Source: Alviniconcha marisindica
Lineage: Eukaryota; Mollusca; Gastropoda; Provannidae
Length of the DNA: 64,000 nt
Direction: 5' to 3'
Assembly: GCA_018857735.1 (NCBI GenBank)
Contig: JABMCL010000509.1
Coordinates: forward strand, 939,501 to 1,003,500
Numbering within the stretch: the first letter of the stretch is position 1; the number at the start of each line of letters is the position of its first letter. The notes beneath the pieces were generated by a model. The model saw only the letters and a list, made by a program, of their open reading frames with translations, was not told the DNA's origin and ran no database searches. Below, in pieces: positions 23,690 through 36,508 of the stretch. The translations under genes and the position numbers were made by a program.

Positions 23690-25200
23690 AAGATTCAAGA
23701 TTACTTTATTATCTCATTCATGAAATTAAAACGTGGCTGAACATTAACCACAGTACACAGTAACACATATTGTGTATTTTAGAACTCAAAGAACAGTTAT
23801 TGAAAATACAAAAGTTACATATAAAACAAACTAGTAATTTACGTAATTTACACACACACATCTGCACACACATGCTCTGATGTTTGAACAGATTTATCTG
23901 TTCAGAAATGATACTGACTGCAGATCTCACTGTATTAGATTTTGGTATGCAAAATCGTCTACCAGATGGAAGAATCTCATAACATTTAGCAAGGACATGG
24001 CTGTTGTCATCCACAATCACCCTAGCTTTCCATACCACACAACGTTCATACAACTGACTTAAGTATTCTTGTCTTTCACCCACAACCTTGCCACACACAT
24101 TCGCCACTTTACTCAGGACATTTTTGCTTTTCACATTGAAGCCACCAAACCAGCACAGGAATGAAAATGTTAAAAACTGATTCAATACAACTCTGGTAAA
24201 AAGTGCATAAAACAGCAGCAATGACATTAAGAGATCTTAGCTTTTAAGGCAAAATATTTTTGCCTGACATCTTTTGTGAATAAAATCAGTGTTTTTGTTA
24301 CAATTCAGCTTGTTGTCTAAGACTGTTCCTAGATATTTGTACTCAGTCACTCTTTCAACTTTCACGCCATCAATAGATTTGGAATGACAGTTGGAGCTTT
24401 TCTGAAATCAATCAGCATTTCCTTTGTTTTCTTTCCATTTAAGTCAAGGGAATTATCCCTGCACCAGTAAGGGAATTATCCCTGCACCAACTACTGAACC
24501 TTTCAACTTCAGCAAAATAAACAGAATCTGAGTTGGAAAGATCTTCTATTGCAGAATCGTTAGAGTATTTTATGATTGGTGTTGTGTCAGTGCCTGTGGA
24601 ATCATTTGTATAGACTGTAAAAAGAATAGAGATAGGACAGTGCCTTGTGGAGAGCCAGTGGAAATAGAGGAGGAAGACGAGAGTGCAGCTTGGTGATGAA
24701 CAGTCTGAGAACGGTTGACAAGAAAGTCGACAATCCAGAGAATCAGTCTTGGGTTAACGTCGAGTTTCAAAAGTTTGCTTGCCATAAGGTGTGCTTGTAC
24801 GGCAGAAGGCAGAGGAAAAGTCGATAAAGAGAATTCAGACAAATGAACCCGTTTTTTCAAGATAAGTATATATGCACTGTACAAAAGAGAGTTGTGTCTT
24901 TGGTGCTTCTGTTGTGCTTGTACGCAAACTGGTATGGGTCTAAATGGGGTTTCGTGTGTTTCATGAGTTTGTGGAGGATGATATGTTCAAAACACTTCAT
25001 TACAACAGATCTTAGACGTCAGAGCAATTTGATGATAATCATTTAAACAAGAAGGATTTCATTTTCTTGGAACAGGACACATTACAGAGGTTTTCCAAGT
25101 AAAGGGTACAGTGTTTTCTTTTACAGACCATGTAAACAACTGACTGAAAGGTGTGAAGCATACAATTTCAAAACTGACAAAAGTCTTCCACAGATGTTGA
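23690..25200 (-). pseudogene. non-LTR retrotransposon relic, Rex/Babar-type reverse transcriptase
   Basis: Read on the minus strand, pieces appear in polymerase order with frameshifts between them. About 25040-24890 gives a weak match around EHIILHKLM and DPYQFAYKHNRSTKD. Next comes HLMASKLLKLDVNPRLILWI, then SISTGSPQGTVLS (the SPQG motif) near 24690, then the C-terminal segment at 24227-23718 with FSFLCWFGGFNVK, YERCVVWKARVI and CYEILPSGRRF. LLPSGRRF-type endings mark Rex1/Babar-group LINEs. The 3' end has an AATAAAG and a short TTGAATCTTG tail near 23692-23705. Stops and frameshifts make it dead. Confidence 0.85.
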
Positions 25201-25229
25201 CAGGTCAGCAGATGACTTGCTCTCCAACC

Positions 25230-25710
25230 TTCAACTCAGCCACTGGATTTACAATATGTAATCTTACTTGTTCACCAACCTTTACCTTAGCCCAGGGCTC
25301 CTGTTAATGCACCAAATGCACTAAACTTCCGTCTAGAGGGTCCCACAGGTCCTACTAAAACAAATGCCAGGATGTGCTTTTTTCGAAGTCCAGACCTGTT
25401 CCTGACTGACTTAAAATATGGTCATGTGAACTGTTTGTGCCACGTCTTCTGTCTCAAAACCACTTGCTACCCTGCACTGACCTTGTTGCTGACAAGTACC
25501 TGTTCTCCCCAACTTCATGAGCATACACTGTCCTAACACAACAAACAATGATGATGATGTGAGGCAGCAGATGTCGTCAGTAGGGAGAGGCAATTCTTTT
25601 TCATGGTGCTTTACATCCACAGAAACCATATGCTGATATGGCTTATTAGGGATGGGAACAGCTGATATGGCTTATTAGGGATGGGAACAATCAACCAGAT
25701 GTGTCAGTGT
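25230..25710. repeat. dispersed repeat starting CAGGGCTCCTGTTAA, copy A
   Basis: CAGGGCTCCTGTTAATGCACC at about 25292 and the following 130 bp recur at 62574-62780. Related ends occur inverted near 29820-29897. CAGGG ends suggest hAT-like termini, but I could not find matching partner ends and duplications. A 29-bp tandem duplication (GATATGGCTTATTAGGG) follows at about 25630-25690. Confidence 0.55.
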
Positions 25711-27450
25711 TTTATATACCCTACATTGTGAGATGTTTTGGTCTTCTGCTTCTGAAAGGTTTAACAAAATCATGCAGAGAAATTGAGGATAAAAGTTAAA
25801 ACAGAGATCCATGTACAGACTGCCATTGTGAAGGATTCTAACATAATAATATTAATAATAATAATTTACACTTATCACGCACTCATCAAGGCCCTGAGCG
25901 CTCACAGGATACATATTAACTTAAATACAATATTCTATACACATGTAGAGCACAGTCCTACCAAAACAATTTACATAAGGTATTATATGGAAACACACAC
26001 ACACACACACAAGTGCGTGCACACTCACACAATGACTAGAGCACACAACAACAATTTGTTGTGAACTTTAGCTATCCAAAAAAAAAAAAAAAAAAAAAAT
26101 TCTACAGTAAATTTTGTTCAAATAGCACCAAAGTATTCAAATTCAAAAACTTTAATCATCCCACAAGGGGCAATTTTGTTGTGGTCATTAAAAAGTAAGC
26201 AAGAGAGGCAACTCTGGTTTTGAGTGATGTTAAGACAATACACACACTGACACAGCATCAGCCTTATAGTCTGCACCTCATAAATAATGGGGTAAAAGTA
26301 AAACGTACACAATAAGTTTTGTATGGATGTGACAAAGTTAACATAGCTTAGTGCCCTCCCTGAGTTAGAATTGCCATGGTCTCTGCATAACCTTTAATTT
26401 TTGATTTGAAAAAAGTTGCCATTGTAATTATGACGATGCGCGTCCACCATGGCTTTTTCCCTTTGTTTTCACCAGAACCGGATGTGACCCCACACAAGTT
26501 TGCGAGCACGCTCGTTTGATCTGGTCCGGTTTTTGGCTAAATATTGGTAAGTGCTGCTTATTATCATCATGCTTTGGCCGATTTAGCAGCTGAAATAGAT
26601 AACTGCTACTCAAAGATCACAGCTGTTGCTTGTTTTTGCCCTGCATATAGGCTAGCCTAATCGGCATCAAAGTCAAGATGACCCAGCAGGATTGACCTGT
26701 AAACTGACTGGCTGCAGACAATTTTTTATGGGCAGTTCAAAAAGCGTTGTGCATGCATATGGTGCAGTTGTAGCTGTATATTTCTGCCCAAGGCTGATCA
26801 GTTTCTCTTTCATAACATGTGCATGAAGACAGAGTAAGTAAATGTGCACAACAGTTAAGAAACTGATCACAGCTTGCGAGTAAAAATTAAATGTATCGCT
26901 TACAAAATGGGTCAATTCTTACATTTTTATTCATTAGTTGCCTCACGTTTGTTACCAAGTAATTTGTCTGTGCTATGATATGATTTCGGTAATCCTTCAA
27001 TTTAGTTAAAAGCAGTTTACTTATTTTGTTATAAGTACATCACATGATGCTACAAAAGAGCTGAAAAAGCACGAAATCAAGACATTTTCTCTATTTTGGC
27101 AGATTTCTTACTGATTTCAAAATCTGAAATTTACTACTTCTAAATTTAAAAGATTTCACTGTCAGATATATTTTGGTGAAGATCACAAGTATGATCTAAA
27201 AAAGACAGCTTTTCAATGTAAAAGACGTCACCGTCTGACGTGTTTGCTAAAGTGATAGTTTATTTTATGCGCTAGAAATGTGAGAAAAAAATCGTACTTT
27301 TCAGGTGATGGTCAGTGATTACTGCAATACTGGGCCTGCTGTATTCATCAAACTAGCAACTGTCTCATGAAAATAATATATATGCAAAGAGTCACTGCTC
27401 AACGTGTGAGATTTGTAGTCTTTTTGTCTGCCTCATCGCTCCTCTCCAAT
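25711..27450. other. no supported gene; AC- and A-rich tracts, retroelement tail
   Basis: Contains (AC)n near 25995-26012, an A run at 26079-26099, and a retroelement-like tail at 26140-26180 (ACTTTAATCATCCCACAAGG). About 26430-26620 is somewhat richer in CpG and could be a gene start, but no splice-supported frame was found. Confidence 0.35.
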
Positions 27451-27529
27451 TGTGTGTGCCAATGCATGTGCGCGCGCTTGTGTGTGTGTAGACATTGAGC
27501 TTTGTGTGCCAGTGGGAGGAAACCCATTC

Positions 27530-27912
27530 TGCACATTAATCTCGCAATCTTCTTTTCAAGAATGGGGGTTCTGGAATACCGTGGAGCAGTGCGTACTGTG
27601 TGGAGAGGCCCTTGATTTGGGTAGGACGACTGTCGTGCCAACCATAGAGGAAGAGACACCATCAACAGAGCAAGCAAAGAGTGTGGCCATACAGTTGTTG
27701 TGTCAGAGGGTGAGACGGCACACAAAGAATGCTGTCGCAATTTCACAAATAAGCACAGCACCCAAAGTCACCTGAGAAGAAAACAAGAAACTGAATCTGC
27801 AGCAGGTTTTACACAGAGCCGGCGCTCACAAAATCAACACTTTAACTTTGCCAGATATTGTCTTTTTGTGGCAATGAAGCTAATGTTCACAACTGCCCGA
27901 AAGTGCATCTAG
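27530..27912 (+). pseudogene. frameshifted fragment of a multicopy zinc-ligand protein family
   Basis: Two overlapping frames together resemble the start of uncharacterised proteins that are highly multicopy in many invertebrate genomes. One frame (to about 27720) has EQCVLCGEALDLG and QRVRRHTK. The other (from about 27700) has HKECCRNFTNKHSTQSHLRR and ends FNFARYCLFVAM. The CxxCG, HxxCxxxF and FxFxxxCLFC pattern is the family hallmark; the frame must shift once near 27700-27730, and the last CG is lost. The function of the family is unknown and mobile origin is only suspected. Similarity is from pattern memory, not a search. Confidence 0.45.
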
Positions 27913-30399
27913 TGAGAACACTTGATTTTTAAAACTACATTTTCAAAGTACGATCACAGCGTGGAGATGAGTGGGAGCAAAGTGTCAAAAGCAGACTTGA
28001 GCTGATGCTGTTTATCATCAAACATGCAGCCTTTACTTTTGAAGCAAGAAATGACTGCCTCCAAAGTCCTTTGCCTCAGACAAGGATACAATAGGAGCAA
28101 AACTAGGGCAGCCAAAAGATGAGAGGAAAGCTGATGCCTTTAAAAAGGTTGCTTTTTTTCCTTCTCAATAACAGCAGACCTGTTAAAGGTAGTTTGATGC
28201 ATGTGCAAGACTAACTGTGACATAAAGCAATGCATCTGTAGGAAACACGGACTTGAATGCACATCTGGTTATGGAGAGTGCTGTGGTGTCAGCTGTTCCA
28301 ACTCCCTGAGGAACATATATATAGACATACTTCTCTAGACATGTAGGCTTTTCATGCATTTGTTGACAAATAATAACAATCCTCAGTACTCTGGAAAATA
28401 GTCACATTTTAAAAAAGGTGCTTTCAGATGGGCTTATCATAACACAATGTGCATGAATTATATTTGTTTGTTTCGTGTCTAGCAGGCCAACAAAACTCAT
28501 AATCAAGGATATCTTTATACCATGTCCAGAGCCTCCGCTAAAAAAAAAAAAGGTGCCCTACCACATACCGGCTAAAACTGAGCACTCTGTTTGGCCTGCT
28601 GGAGATACTCTGTACCCTGGGTCCATAAGCAAGTGGACGCTCTGACTAATCAAGATTGCCTCATGTGTTGATCAGCAGGCAAAACTGTGAAAATTTTCAC
28701 TGCAAGCACCCCCCCTCCCCCCCAAACACACACACACAAATGAATAGGTCCCAAAGTATGAGTGCTGACTGCAAAATACCAGACCATTCCATTTCTGATT
28801 GGATAGATCAGCTTTGCTGTACAATTTTCCCGCTTCACTTTTATTTTAGATCTATCTGTAACAATATGACACAACAAAGCATATAGGGCACATTATTAGG
28901 CCTAGGTAATGTTGACTCTACCAGCTGATTGATGGTTGGTACCGCAATTCAATATGTTGTTTATGTGTTGTTTTGTGGCTTGACAAAGGGGACTTCACCA
29001 AAAATTTGCATACTGTGTATCCTTGTCAAAATAAATAAGCTTTCGTTTGAACCTTTTTGTGTTTGGATCTTGTTTTAGAATGCTAGCAGTCATTCTGTTT
29101 CAGATCATTTTGTATTATTTTTATACGGAATTGTCATTTTATTTTTTAATCGCCGGTACCTCATACTGATAATTTTAAGTCTTGCGGAGGCTTTGATGTC
29201 ATTTGTACTATTGTAGACTGTTTTTCTTTGACTGTTCCATAGATATTGCTAATATCTTTCAAATGAGATCCAACATGCTGTGGTTTGTTTTTTTGTTTTT
29301 TCAGCCGTTTGTTTACACGATAACGTCATGAAATCAATACTAAGCAATTACGCAGAGCCACACACACTTCTAACTTCTGCAATATGTAGAGGTGGTCCTT
29401 GTGAAAGTATTACAGCAGAGAAACTTTGTGTACCCATTTGTTTTGGGTCATATTTAATTTTGTAACAGGCCTACCACACTATTACAGTATTAGCTGTTTA
29501 GTATTAGGTCTTGTGTTTGAAAGTGCCATATGTTTTGCTTTCTTACTATGCTACTTAAAAATCCTTTTAATACTCACAGCTATAAAACACATCTACAGAG
29601 TTGGCAGGGCTGCCAACCACCAGAGTAATACTGACATAGTCAAGAACTACGAGAATAGGCCTTTGAATAAACCTATTGTGTACAACTAAAAGTGACATTG
29701 TCTGACAGAACTGAACCCAGAACTCATAATGATATGTAGAAAGGACACAGGGTATCACATGTAAAGTAGAATGTTTCTGCACAGCTGCCATTTCACATTA
29801 GACTTGACCCTTTAAAACTGCCCAGGGACCCTCTAAAAGTTGTAGCAGGGAGTCCCTGGGACCTCCTTAAAATACTTGCTAATGGGAGCCCTGTCAGCCA
29901 CTGGATTTATAGTGCAGAATCTTACTTGTTTGCAAATCTTCACCTAAGCCGCTGGCTTTACCCCAGCCACAAACTGCCAGCAATATAACTATTTCAAAGA
30001 CACAGACAGATTTCTGCATGTAGGTACTCAGAGACTTTACAGAGTTCCCAGTGGAGCACAAAAGCACAACATACTTACAGTAGAACTTTTCTACATTATA
30101 ATATTCAAATTCGTAAGTACTCTTGCTGTAATTTACACATGAACACAGCCTGTAGTTTTACCCTATGATGATGAGTTCAGGACTCACCATGAAAGAGCAA
30201 TTTCTTGATCCCTAAATAGGTTTTGCTTTTATCTTTCAATTCGCTCTCACAAGTCTCGGTGCCACAATGTAATTTATTTTATTTTTTGTCTCTCTCTTCT
30301 TTACCATCATCTCACAGCCACCAAACTGTGACTTGAAAACTGTTCCATTAATCAAATTTTGACTTGGAAACTGTTCAACCAATCAAATTGTGACTTGGA
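27913..30399. other. no gene seen; dispersed repeats
   Basis: About 29000-29110 is an inverted copy of the repeat at 58240-58375. About 29815-29900 contains inverted GGGAGCCCTG-type ends. 28541-28552 is an A run and 28711-28738 has C and AC runs. No splice-supported exon was recognised. Confidence 0.4.
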
Positions 30400-30414
30400 A
30401 ACTATTTGCTCAAA

Positions 30415-31703
30415 TTGGGACTTGGAAAGTGGACTTGGGACTGTGGAAGAAACGCATACATTGGTGTGGAAAGTGAAAGGGCTGTGAGTGTGAAAGAAAC
30501 ATATATATACATCAGTGTGAAAGGTGGAAGGGCGGTGAGTGTGAATGAAATACAAATATCAGTGTGGAAGGTGGAAGGGCTGTGAGTGTGAAAGAAACAC
30601 ATACATAAATGTGGAAGGTGGAAGGGTGGTGAGTGTGAATGAAACACAAACATCAGTGTGGAAAGGTGGAAGGACTGTGGAAAAAACACATGGAGACATC
30701 AGTGTGGAAGATGGGAGGGCTGTGGAAGAAACATACATCTGTGTGGAAGGTGGATGGGCTGTAGAAGAAACACATCAGGTGTGGAAAGTGGGAGGATGTG
30801 GAAGAAATATATCAGGTGTGGACGGTGGGAGGATCATGGAAGAAACACATCAGTGTGAAGGGTGAGAGGGCTGTGGAAGAAATACATCAGTGTGAAAGGT
30901 GGGAAGATCATGGAAGAAACACATCAGAGTTTAGAGTGGAGGGGCTGTGGAAGAAACACCTCAGTGTGGAAGGTGGGAGGGCTGTGGAAGAAACACATCA
31001 GTGTGTAAGATGGAAGGGCTGTGAAAGAAACACATGTGAAAGGTGGATGGGCTGTGGAAGAACAGTTTGAATGGTGAGAGGGGTGTGGAAGAAACACATC
31101 AGTATTGAAGGTGAGAAGGGTATGGAAGAACCACTCACATCAGTGTGGAAGGCAAGAGGGCTGTGAAAGAACAGTGTGGAAGGCAAGAGGACTGTGGAAG
31201 AACAGTGTGGATGGTGAGAGGGCTGTGGAAGAAACACAGTATGGAAGCTCAGACTAGTGAGAGGGTTGCATAATAATGAAGATTAAGAACAATGTGGAAG
31301 GTGAGATGGCTGTGGAGGAACAGTGTGGAAGGTGAGAGGGCTGTGGAAGAACAGCTTGGAAGGCAAGAGGGTTGTGGAAGAACAGTGTGGAAGGTGAGAG
31401 GGCTGCAGAAGAACAGTATGAAAGGCAAGAGGGCTGTGGAAGAACAGTATGGAAGGCAAGAGGGCTGTGGAAAAATAGTGTGGATGGTGAGTGGGCTGTG
31501 GAAGAACTGTAGAAGGTGAGAGGGCAATGGAAGAACAGTGTAAAAGGTGAGAGGGCTGGGGAAACAGTATGGAAGGCAAGAGGCCTATGGAAGAACAGTG
31601 TGGAATCTAAGAGGGCTGTGGAGGAACAGGTGAGACTGATAGTGCTGTTGAACTTAAAGAAACACTTACATCAGTGTGGAAGGCGGGATGGCTGTGGAAG
31701 AGG
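30415..31703. repeat. minisatellite next to and into CDC26
   Basis: More than 30 degenerate copies of a unit built on GTGTGGAAGGTGGAAGGGCTGTG with GAAGAAACACATCA or GAACA spacers. The period is about 42-45 bp at the left and shortens to about 30 bp at the right. Because many units are multiples of three, open frames appear on both strands; these are repeats, not genes. The rightmost unit (31671-31703) encodes the C-terminus of CDC26. Confidence 0.95.
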
Positions 31704-31907
31704 TTTTGGGTCATACCCTATTCTCTGGTGTACATCTGTCCGACTTTTGTTGCCCACCACCTCTGGTGTCACAATTATGCTGCTGTTGCCACTCTCTGCT
31801 GCTGCTTTCTGTTTCTTCTGCTCCAGCTCCCGGGCCTTCTTTGCTGCCTCAAATTCTTCTAGGTCATCTATTTTCAGCTCAATTCTTGTGGGAGTTCTTC
31901 TCAACAT
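31671..31907 (-). CDS. CDC26: anaphase-promoting complex subunit CDC26
   Basis: A 78-residue frame, close to the usual ~85 residues. The N-terminus MLRRTPTRIELKIDDLEEFE is nearly identical to the animal CDC26 signature, the segment that in known structures binds the TPR groove of APC6/CDC16. A charged helix follows (residues 19-38, AAKKARELEQKKQK), then a Ser-rich linker and the conserved RIGYDPKP near residue 63. CDC26 is a structural subunit of the APC/C, the nuclear E3 ligase that drives mitotic exit. The last ten codons (PLPQPSRLPH, stop) fall in the first unit of the minisatellite and do not resemble the usual tail. A consensus donor (GTAAGTG) lies one base after the stop. The start is fixed by family alignment; upstream sequence has AG acceptors for a 5' UTR intron. 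Confidence 0.88.
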   Translation of the reverse strand: MLRRTPTRIELKIDDLEEFEAAKKARELEQKKQKAAAESGNSSIIVTPEVVGNKSRTDVHQRIGYDPKPLPQPSRLPH

Positions 31908-32769
31908 CTTGAAGATGGGGCTGTACTGGAATACACATGTGTTTCAAATTCAATTGATTATGGAATGAGTTGTAACATATTCATATCTTACATTCTTAGC
32001 ATGCACAGGGGTACAAACATTCACACTGAGAACCACACAATAGCCTGGAATCAGACTTTCCGCTGTTGGTTCCTGCATCTTTTCTGTCTTCTGCCCCTCT
32101 ACATGGAATAATAAGTTCACAAACTCTTTATTCTGCTGGAAAAGAGTTCAAATTCCTGGACTGACTTACAAAGTACTGCCATGAGACTTTCAGTCCTAAA
32201 TTCTCTGAGTCTGACATGACACCCCAAAAATGTATGTCATAAAATCATATTACTTTCATAATTTACATTCAGAACCGCTCAGAAATATGAAGTCCCAACT
32301 TTACAACAACATGAAATTTTAAAAGGGAGATAAAAACAACCCAAATAAGAACTACTTGGCAGTTGGGTGTGGTTATTTTTAGATTCCCATGAGCAAGGCG
32401 TGAGTTTGTTACGAGTATCACCCCTTGCCAACTGGTACATCTCAGGCTGCCATTCAACAGAGGCAAGTGCATGGTCATTTCACTCGACGAACATTAATTT
32501 TTAGATTTAAAAGTATGGGCGAAGAAAAATGGACAGCTGGTCAGGGGCACAAAGGCAGAACTTGTCCGTTGTAATCTATCATACTTTATTTTCCCACAAT
32601 GAGGAGCAATTTCATTAGACTGGCTTCAAAAGGGAGAAAAAATAAAGAAGAGAGAACTCGAACTTGAAAACTTTATTTTACAAGGATTGTAGTTTAGGTT
32701 CAGTCAAAAACTGTGTAACAACTAGTCCTTACTAAGCTACTGATGAGTAAATATAAAATTACAGGCATC

Positions 32770-32772
<3 letters not shown>
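31908..32772. other. CDC26 upstream region, likely 5' UTR intron
   Basis: Minus-strand sequence just above the start has TGTATTCCAG and CATCTTCAAG before ATG, either of which could be an acceptor. Retroelement-like tails (ACTTTATTTTCCCAC, GAAAACTTTATTTTACAAGG) occur at 32583 and 32665; the second recurs at 54040. Confidence 0.4.
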
Positions 32773-32855
<83 letters not shown>

Positions 32856-32893
32856 AGAAGAAGAAGAAGAAGAAGAAGAAGAAGAAGAAGAAA
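32773..32893. repeat. (GA)n followed by (GAA)n microsatellite
   Basis: About 40 GA repeats to 32851, then about 13 GAA repeats. More GA-rich sequence continues at 33005-33066. The minus strand reads Ser-Leu runs that are not a gene. Confidence 0.97.
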
Positions 32894-33004
32894 ATAAGAG
32901 TAAATAATGTTTTTTTTTAAAGAAGAGGAAACCAACAAAGAAAGAAAATGTAGAAGTAAATGTAAATAAAAATACTGATGAAAATATATACAAAAATAAA
33001 ATAA

Positions 33005-33066
33005 AGAGAGATAGAGAGAGAGAGAGAGAGACAGAGAGAGAGAGAGACAGAGAGAGAGAGAGAGAA
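33005..33066. repeat. imperfect (GA)n microsatellite
   Basis: GA repeats broken by ACAG units. Confidence 0.95.
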
Positions 33067-33333
33067 TAAGAATAGACAAAAGTATAAAGACACAGGTCAA
33101 CAGCCATATTCACACTAAACACTCAGGTAAACAGCTGCTGTACTCACACTAAACACACACAGAAACAGGCACAACTCATAATAGTTGTAGCAACAACCAA
33201 TATTACACATAAATGCAGCACTGAAGACCTTGCTGCCCCACCCTAACTAATGATACAATTTGATCAAATCAATTCACATCCCAAGTATAATTTAATAACT
33301 AAGACTACATTTAAAATCATATGTTTATTTGTA

Positions 33334-33340
33334 AAATTAG

Positions 33341-33385
<45 letters not shown>

Positions 33386-34055
33386 CAGACTCAAGTTATG
33401 AGGCTTTTGAATGTGATCCTAAGCTGCTTGACTAGTGATTTCTTCAAAGACAGTAAGCACAGCTACTCAAAGAAGAGTGGAAAATGTTCAACTTACAATA
33501 AGTGACATAAATAATCACACATGGCTACCGGCATTGACAAATTAATTCATAAAATTAATTCATCAACAGCCAACCTAACCTGCATTTTAACAAATGGCAT
33601 TGCCTATCAGTTTGTCTGTATACATATAATATATATATATATGTAAATTTTCACGAAGGATGAATATGTACACTGTACAATGTCAGAGAACACTGCTACT
33701 CTACCAGATGAACCTTTAGTTCTTGTCCCATTTGTTTTGAAATTATGTAATGTATGGCAATATTTTTCTGCTTCTGCATTCAGTTTTGTAAGTTACAAGC
33801 CAGGGACTTGAACTGTTTACTAGAAATACAAGTACTCAGACACTGAAATAGTTTGCAATACATTTCTCATTATGACTGATTCAATTAAACATCTGAACAG
33901 TGAGTGGAAGAAGATTTTTTTTCTCATAACACTGAGCCAGAGAGAGGGAGAGAGGAAGGAGGTGAGGAGGTGAGGGAGATTTGTACAATTTGCAATTTCT
34001 TCACCTACACATTATTATAGACTTGTAAATATGTATATCAACACTTTGAATATAT
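33334..34055 (+). repeat. duplicated segment, copy B (partner 10857-11460)
   Basis: Near-identical to the partner, with a longer (AC)n at 33342-33382, a short (AT)n insertion around 33628-33642, and about 50 extra bases near 33845-33895. The short open tail YEAFECDPKLLD is conserved. Confidence 0.8.
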
Positions 34056-34139
34056 ATGGACTACTTATGATAAGTTTAATTCGGTTAATAAAAAGGAATA
34101 TTAATAATAAAGATATAAAATGGGTGTGCAGTGATTTAC

Positions 34140-34143
<4 letters not shown>

Positions 34144-34182
<39 letters not shown>
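34144..34182 (+). repeat. (AC)n microsatellite
   Basis: About 20 uninterrupted AC units. Confidence 0.95.
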
Positions 34183-34186
<4 letters not shown>

Positions 34187-34199
34187 AAGTGGTAAAGAA

Positions 34200-36442
34200 A
34201 ATGAAGAGACTGAGCAAGAGGTTTAAAAATTATTTTTTGAGCAGGTGTTTTATGACAGTTTTAAAAGAGGAAGCAGAATCACTTCTAGACAATCTCTTTA
34301 TTTGCTTATTTAACAAAACTTTTCATAAATGGTAATAAAAATCAAGTAGACATTTAATGATTTATTCCCAATTACTTCAATACTTGTTAGTTAGTGTTAT
34401 TTTCCTCTCAGAACACAGAAGCATGCATATGAATGAAACTGAAAAGTAACTATTAACAAAATGTAAAACCACAAAACTACATCAATCACTGTGTCAGGAC
34501 TGCATTTTGCGAATTGCATTTTTTTTTTAAAGCACAATGCATGCATGCAGTTTGTGTGTGTGTGTGTGTGCATATGCGTACGAGTATGTGTGTTTTAATT
34601 GTTGTACTCTTAATCTGTGGCTGTATTTATTTGTACATCGATTTTTAAAATAAGTAGAATGCATACATACCGGTTATGTGTATATATGTGTGTGGGAGGG
34701 GGGAGGGTGTGGGGCGGGTTGGGGAGGTGTTGTTATGTGGGTGTGTAAGCGAGAGAATGAGATAGATGTATGGGTGTGCGTGTGTCTTAATAGCTGTGTT
34801 TTTAATGTGTCTAAACTGACTTACATATTTTAGCAGAGTGTATGTATATATATGAGCATGTGCCAAAAGGTGCTGCTTAGAAGGTGGACATTAGGGTGAA
34901 AAATAAAAGCAGAAAAGTCATTTAGCAAGTAACACCATTTAAAAGATAAGTCTTTTTTATATACATTTCAGGTCTTAAAAAGATAACTTGATGAAGCAAG
35001 TCTGAGAAAAAGACATTTAAAGACGGACACCTGAATCTGTCGGATGCAACACAGGACAAAATGTTTGTTTTGATTTAATCCTTGAATTTAATGATTGCTA
35101 TCAATCTGTGGGGAAAATAAACATCCATCATTTATAACAAGACAGTAAACTTAAATCAACTCAATTCACTTTTTATTTCATATTCAAAATCATAACAATG
35201 ATGTCCTGTGTTACATCCGACAGACTGCCACCTTTTATTTTTTTAATAAAATGAAAATGAAACACAACACTGAATCAAAATTAGGATGTGTTTATTAGAA
35301 TTTATGAAGCATAGTTGTTTCCATGACTGCAGCATGAAATAAGGTCATCAACAACATTTTTTTACATTTTATCTGTCGGATGTAACGATTATTGGATGGA
35401 CATAACATTTCCCATGCTCACAATACACAGCTTATAAAATAACAGTGCTGATTTCCCTACACTGCAACAAAATGTTACCAGCTGATTTAGTAGTGGTTTT
35501 AATGACTGCAGCACTAAACAAGTTGCTTGTATAGTTGTAATTTTGTCAAAGGCCCTTTTTCAGCATTTTATCTGTTGGATGTAACAACTCTATGGTGGAC
35601 ACAACACTTCCTTTCCTGTAAAACATATGCACAGCTAATAAAATCACTTAGTTTCCTACATCTGACACATTGCTGTAAATACTGAACAAGGCCGAAACCA
35701 TTATTTAAAGTAATGCACTGTCAGATGCCTCGCATATCAGAGGACACAATGGAATATGTAACACTGGACAGTCAGTATGTGACTTAGAAAAAGTACAGCC
35801 AAGTTGTCATTATTATTCTTTCATTGACAAAACAGAAAACCATGTGAATTACAAATGTACATTCACCCTAGACCCTATTGTTAACAGCAGGTAAAATTCA
35901 ATTACGAAAGACATTGATTTGGCATTCAAGTCTCACTACCTGGAATAACAACTGTAACACATTGTAAGTAACCAGAAACAGTAATGCAAAATCTGGAAAC
36001 TGATGACAAAGCATAGAGAATTTTCCATGTTAACACTAATTCTTCCCATCCTAATAAATTTAAAAGATTTGTTTTCAGTGAGTTGGCACTTCAGCATTGA
36101 GACATATCTTTATTTCTCTGCTGTTCCTAAGTACTGCAGTGCTTCCCAGGACGAATCTGGCTTCATGCTCCACTAATGTTGTCCCTGCTGTGTCATAAAA
36201 AACACTTGCTCTTGCCCTTTTGGAGCATCAACCTCTTTAGCCTGAAAAGAAACATGCATGTGTACAAAATAAGGCAATATAACAACTGTTTTTGAGGATA
36301 TGTCTCCTTATTTATAGGTATGCAACTCTGGAGACCTACATGCATATAAGATATAGTGTGTGTCTGCACGCCCACGTGTGTGTGTTTTGACTTTCCCCCG
36401 AATATATATACATATCTATATCAGACATTAGGTAATATTACT

Positions 36443-36508
<66 letters not shown>

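Noticed and set aside
28541..29897. A hAT-type element bounded by CAGAGCCTCCG and CAGGGCTCCCATTA ends
   Set aside because: Ends match poorly (about 10 of 15) and the flanks show no 8-bp or 5-bp duplication.
30352..31579. Several 60-100 codon open frames on both strands (His/Pro/Ser/Phe or Gly/Arg/Trp rich)
   Set aside because: They are translations of the minisatellite, whose unit is often a multiple of three; no conservation independent of the repeat.
32700..33122. 140-codon minus frame of Ser-Leu runs
   Set aside because: Produced by the GA and GAA microsatellites.
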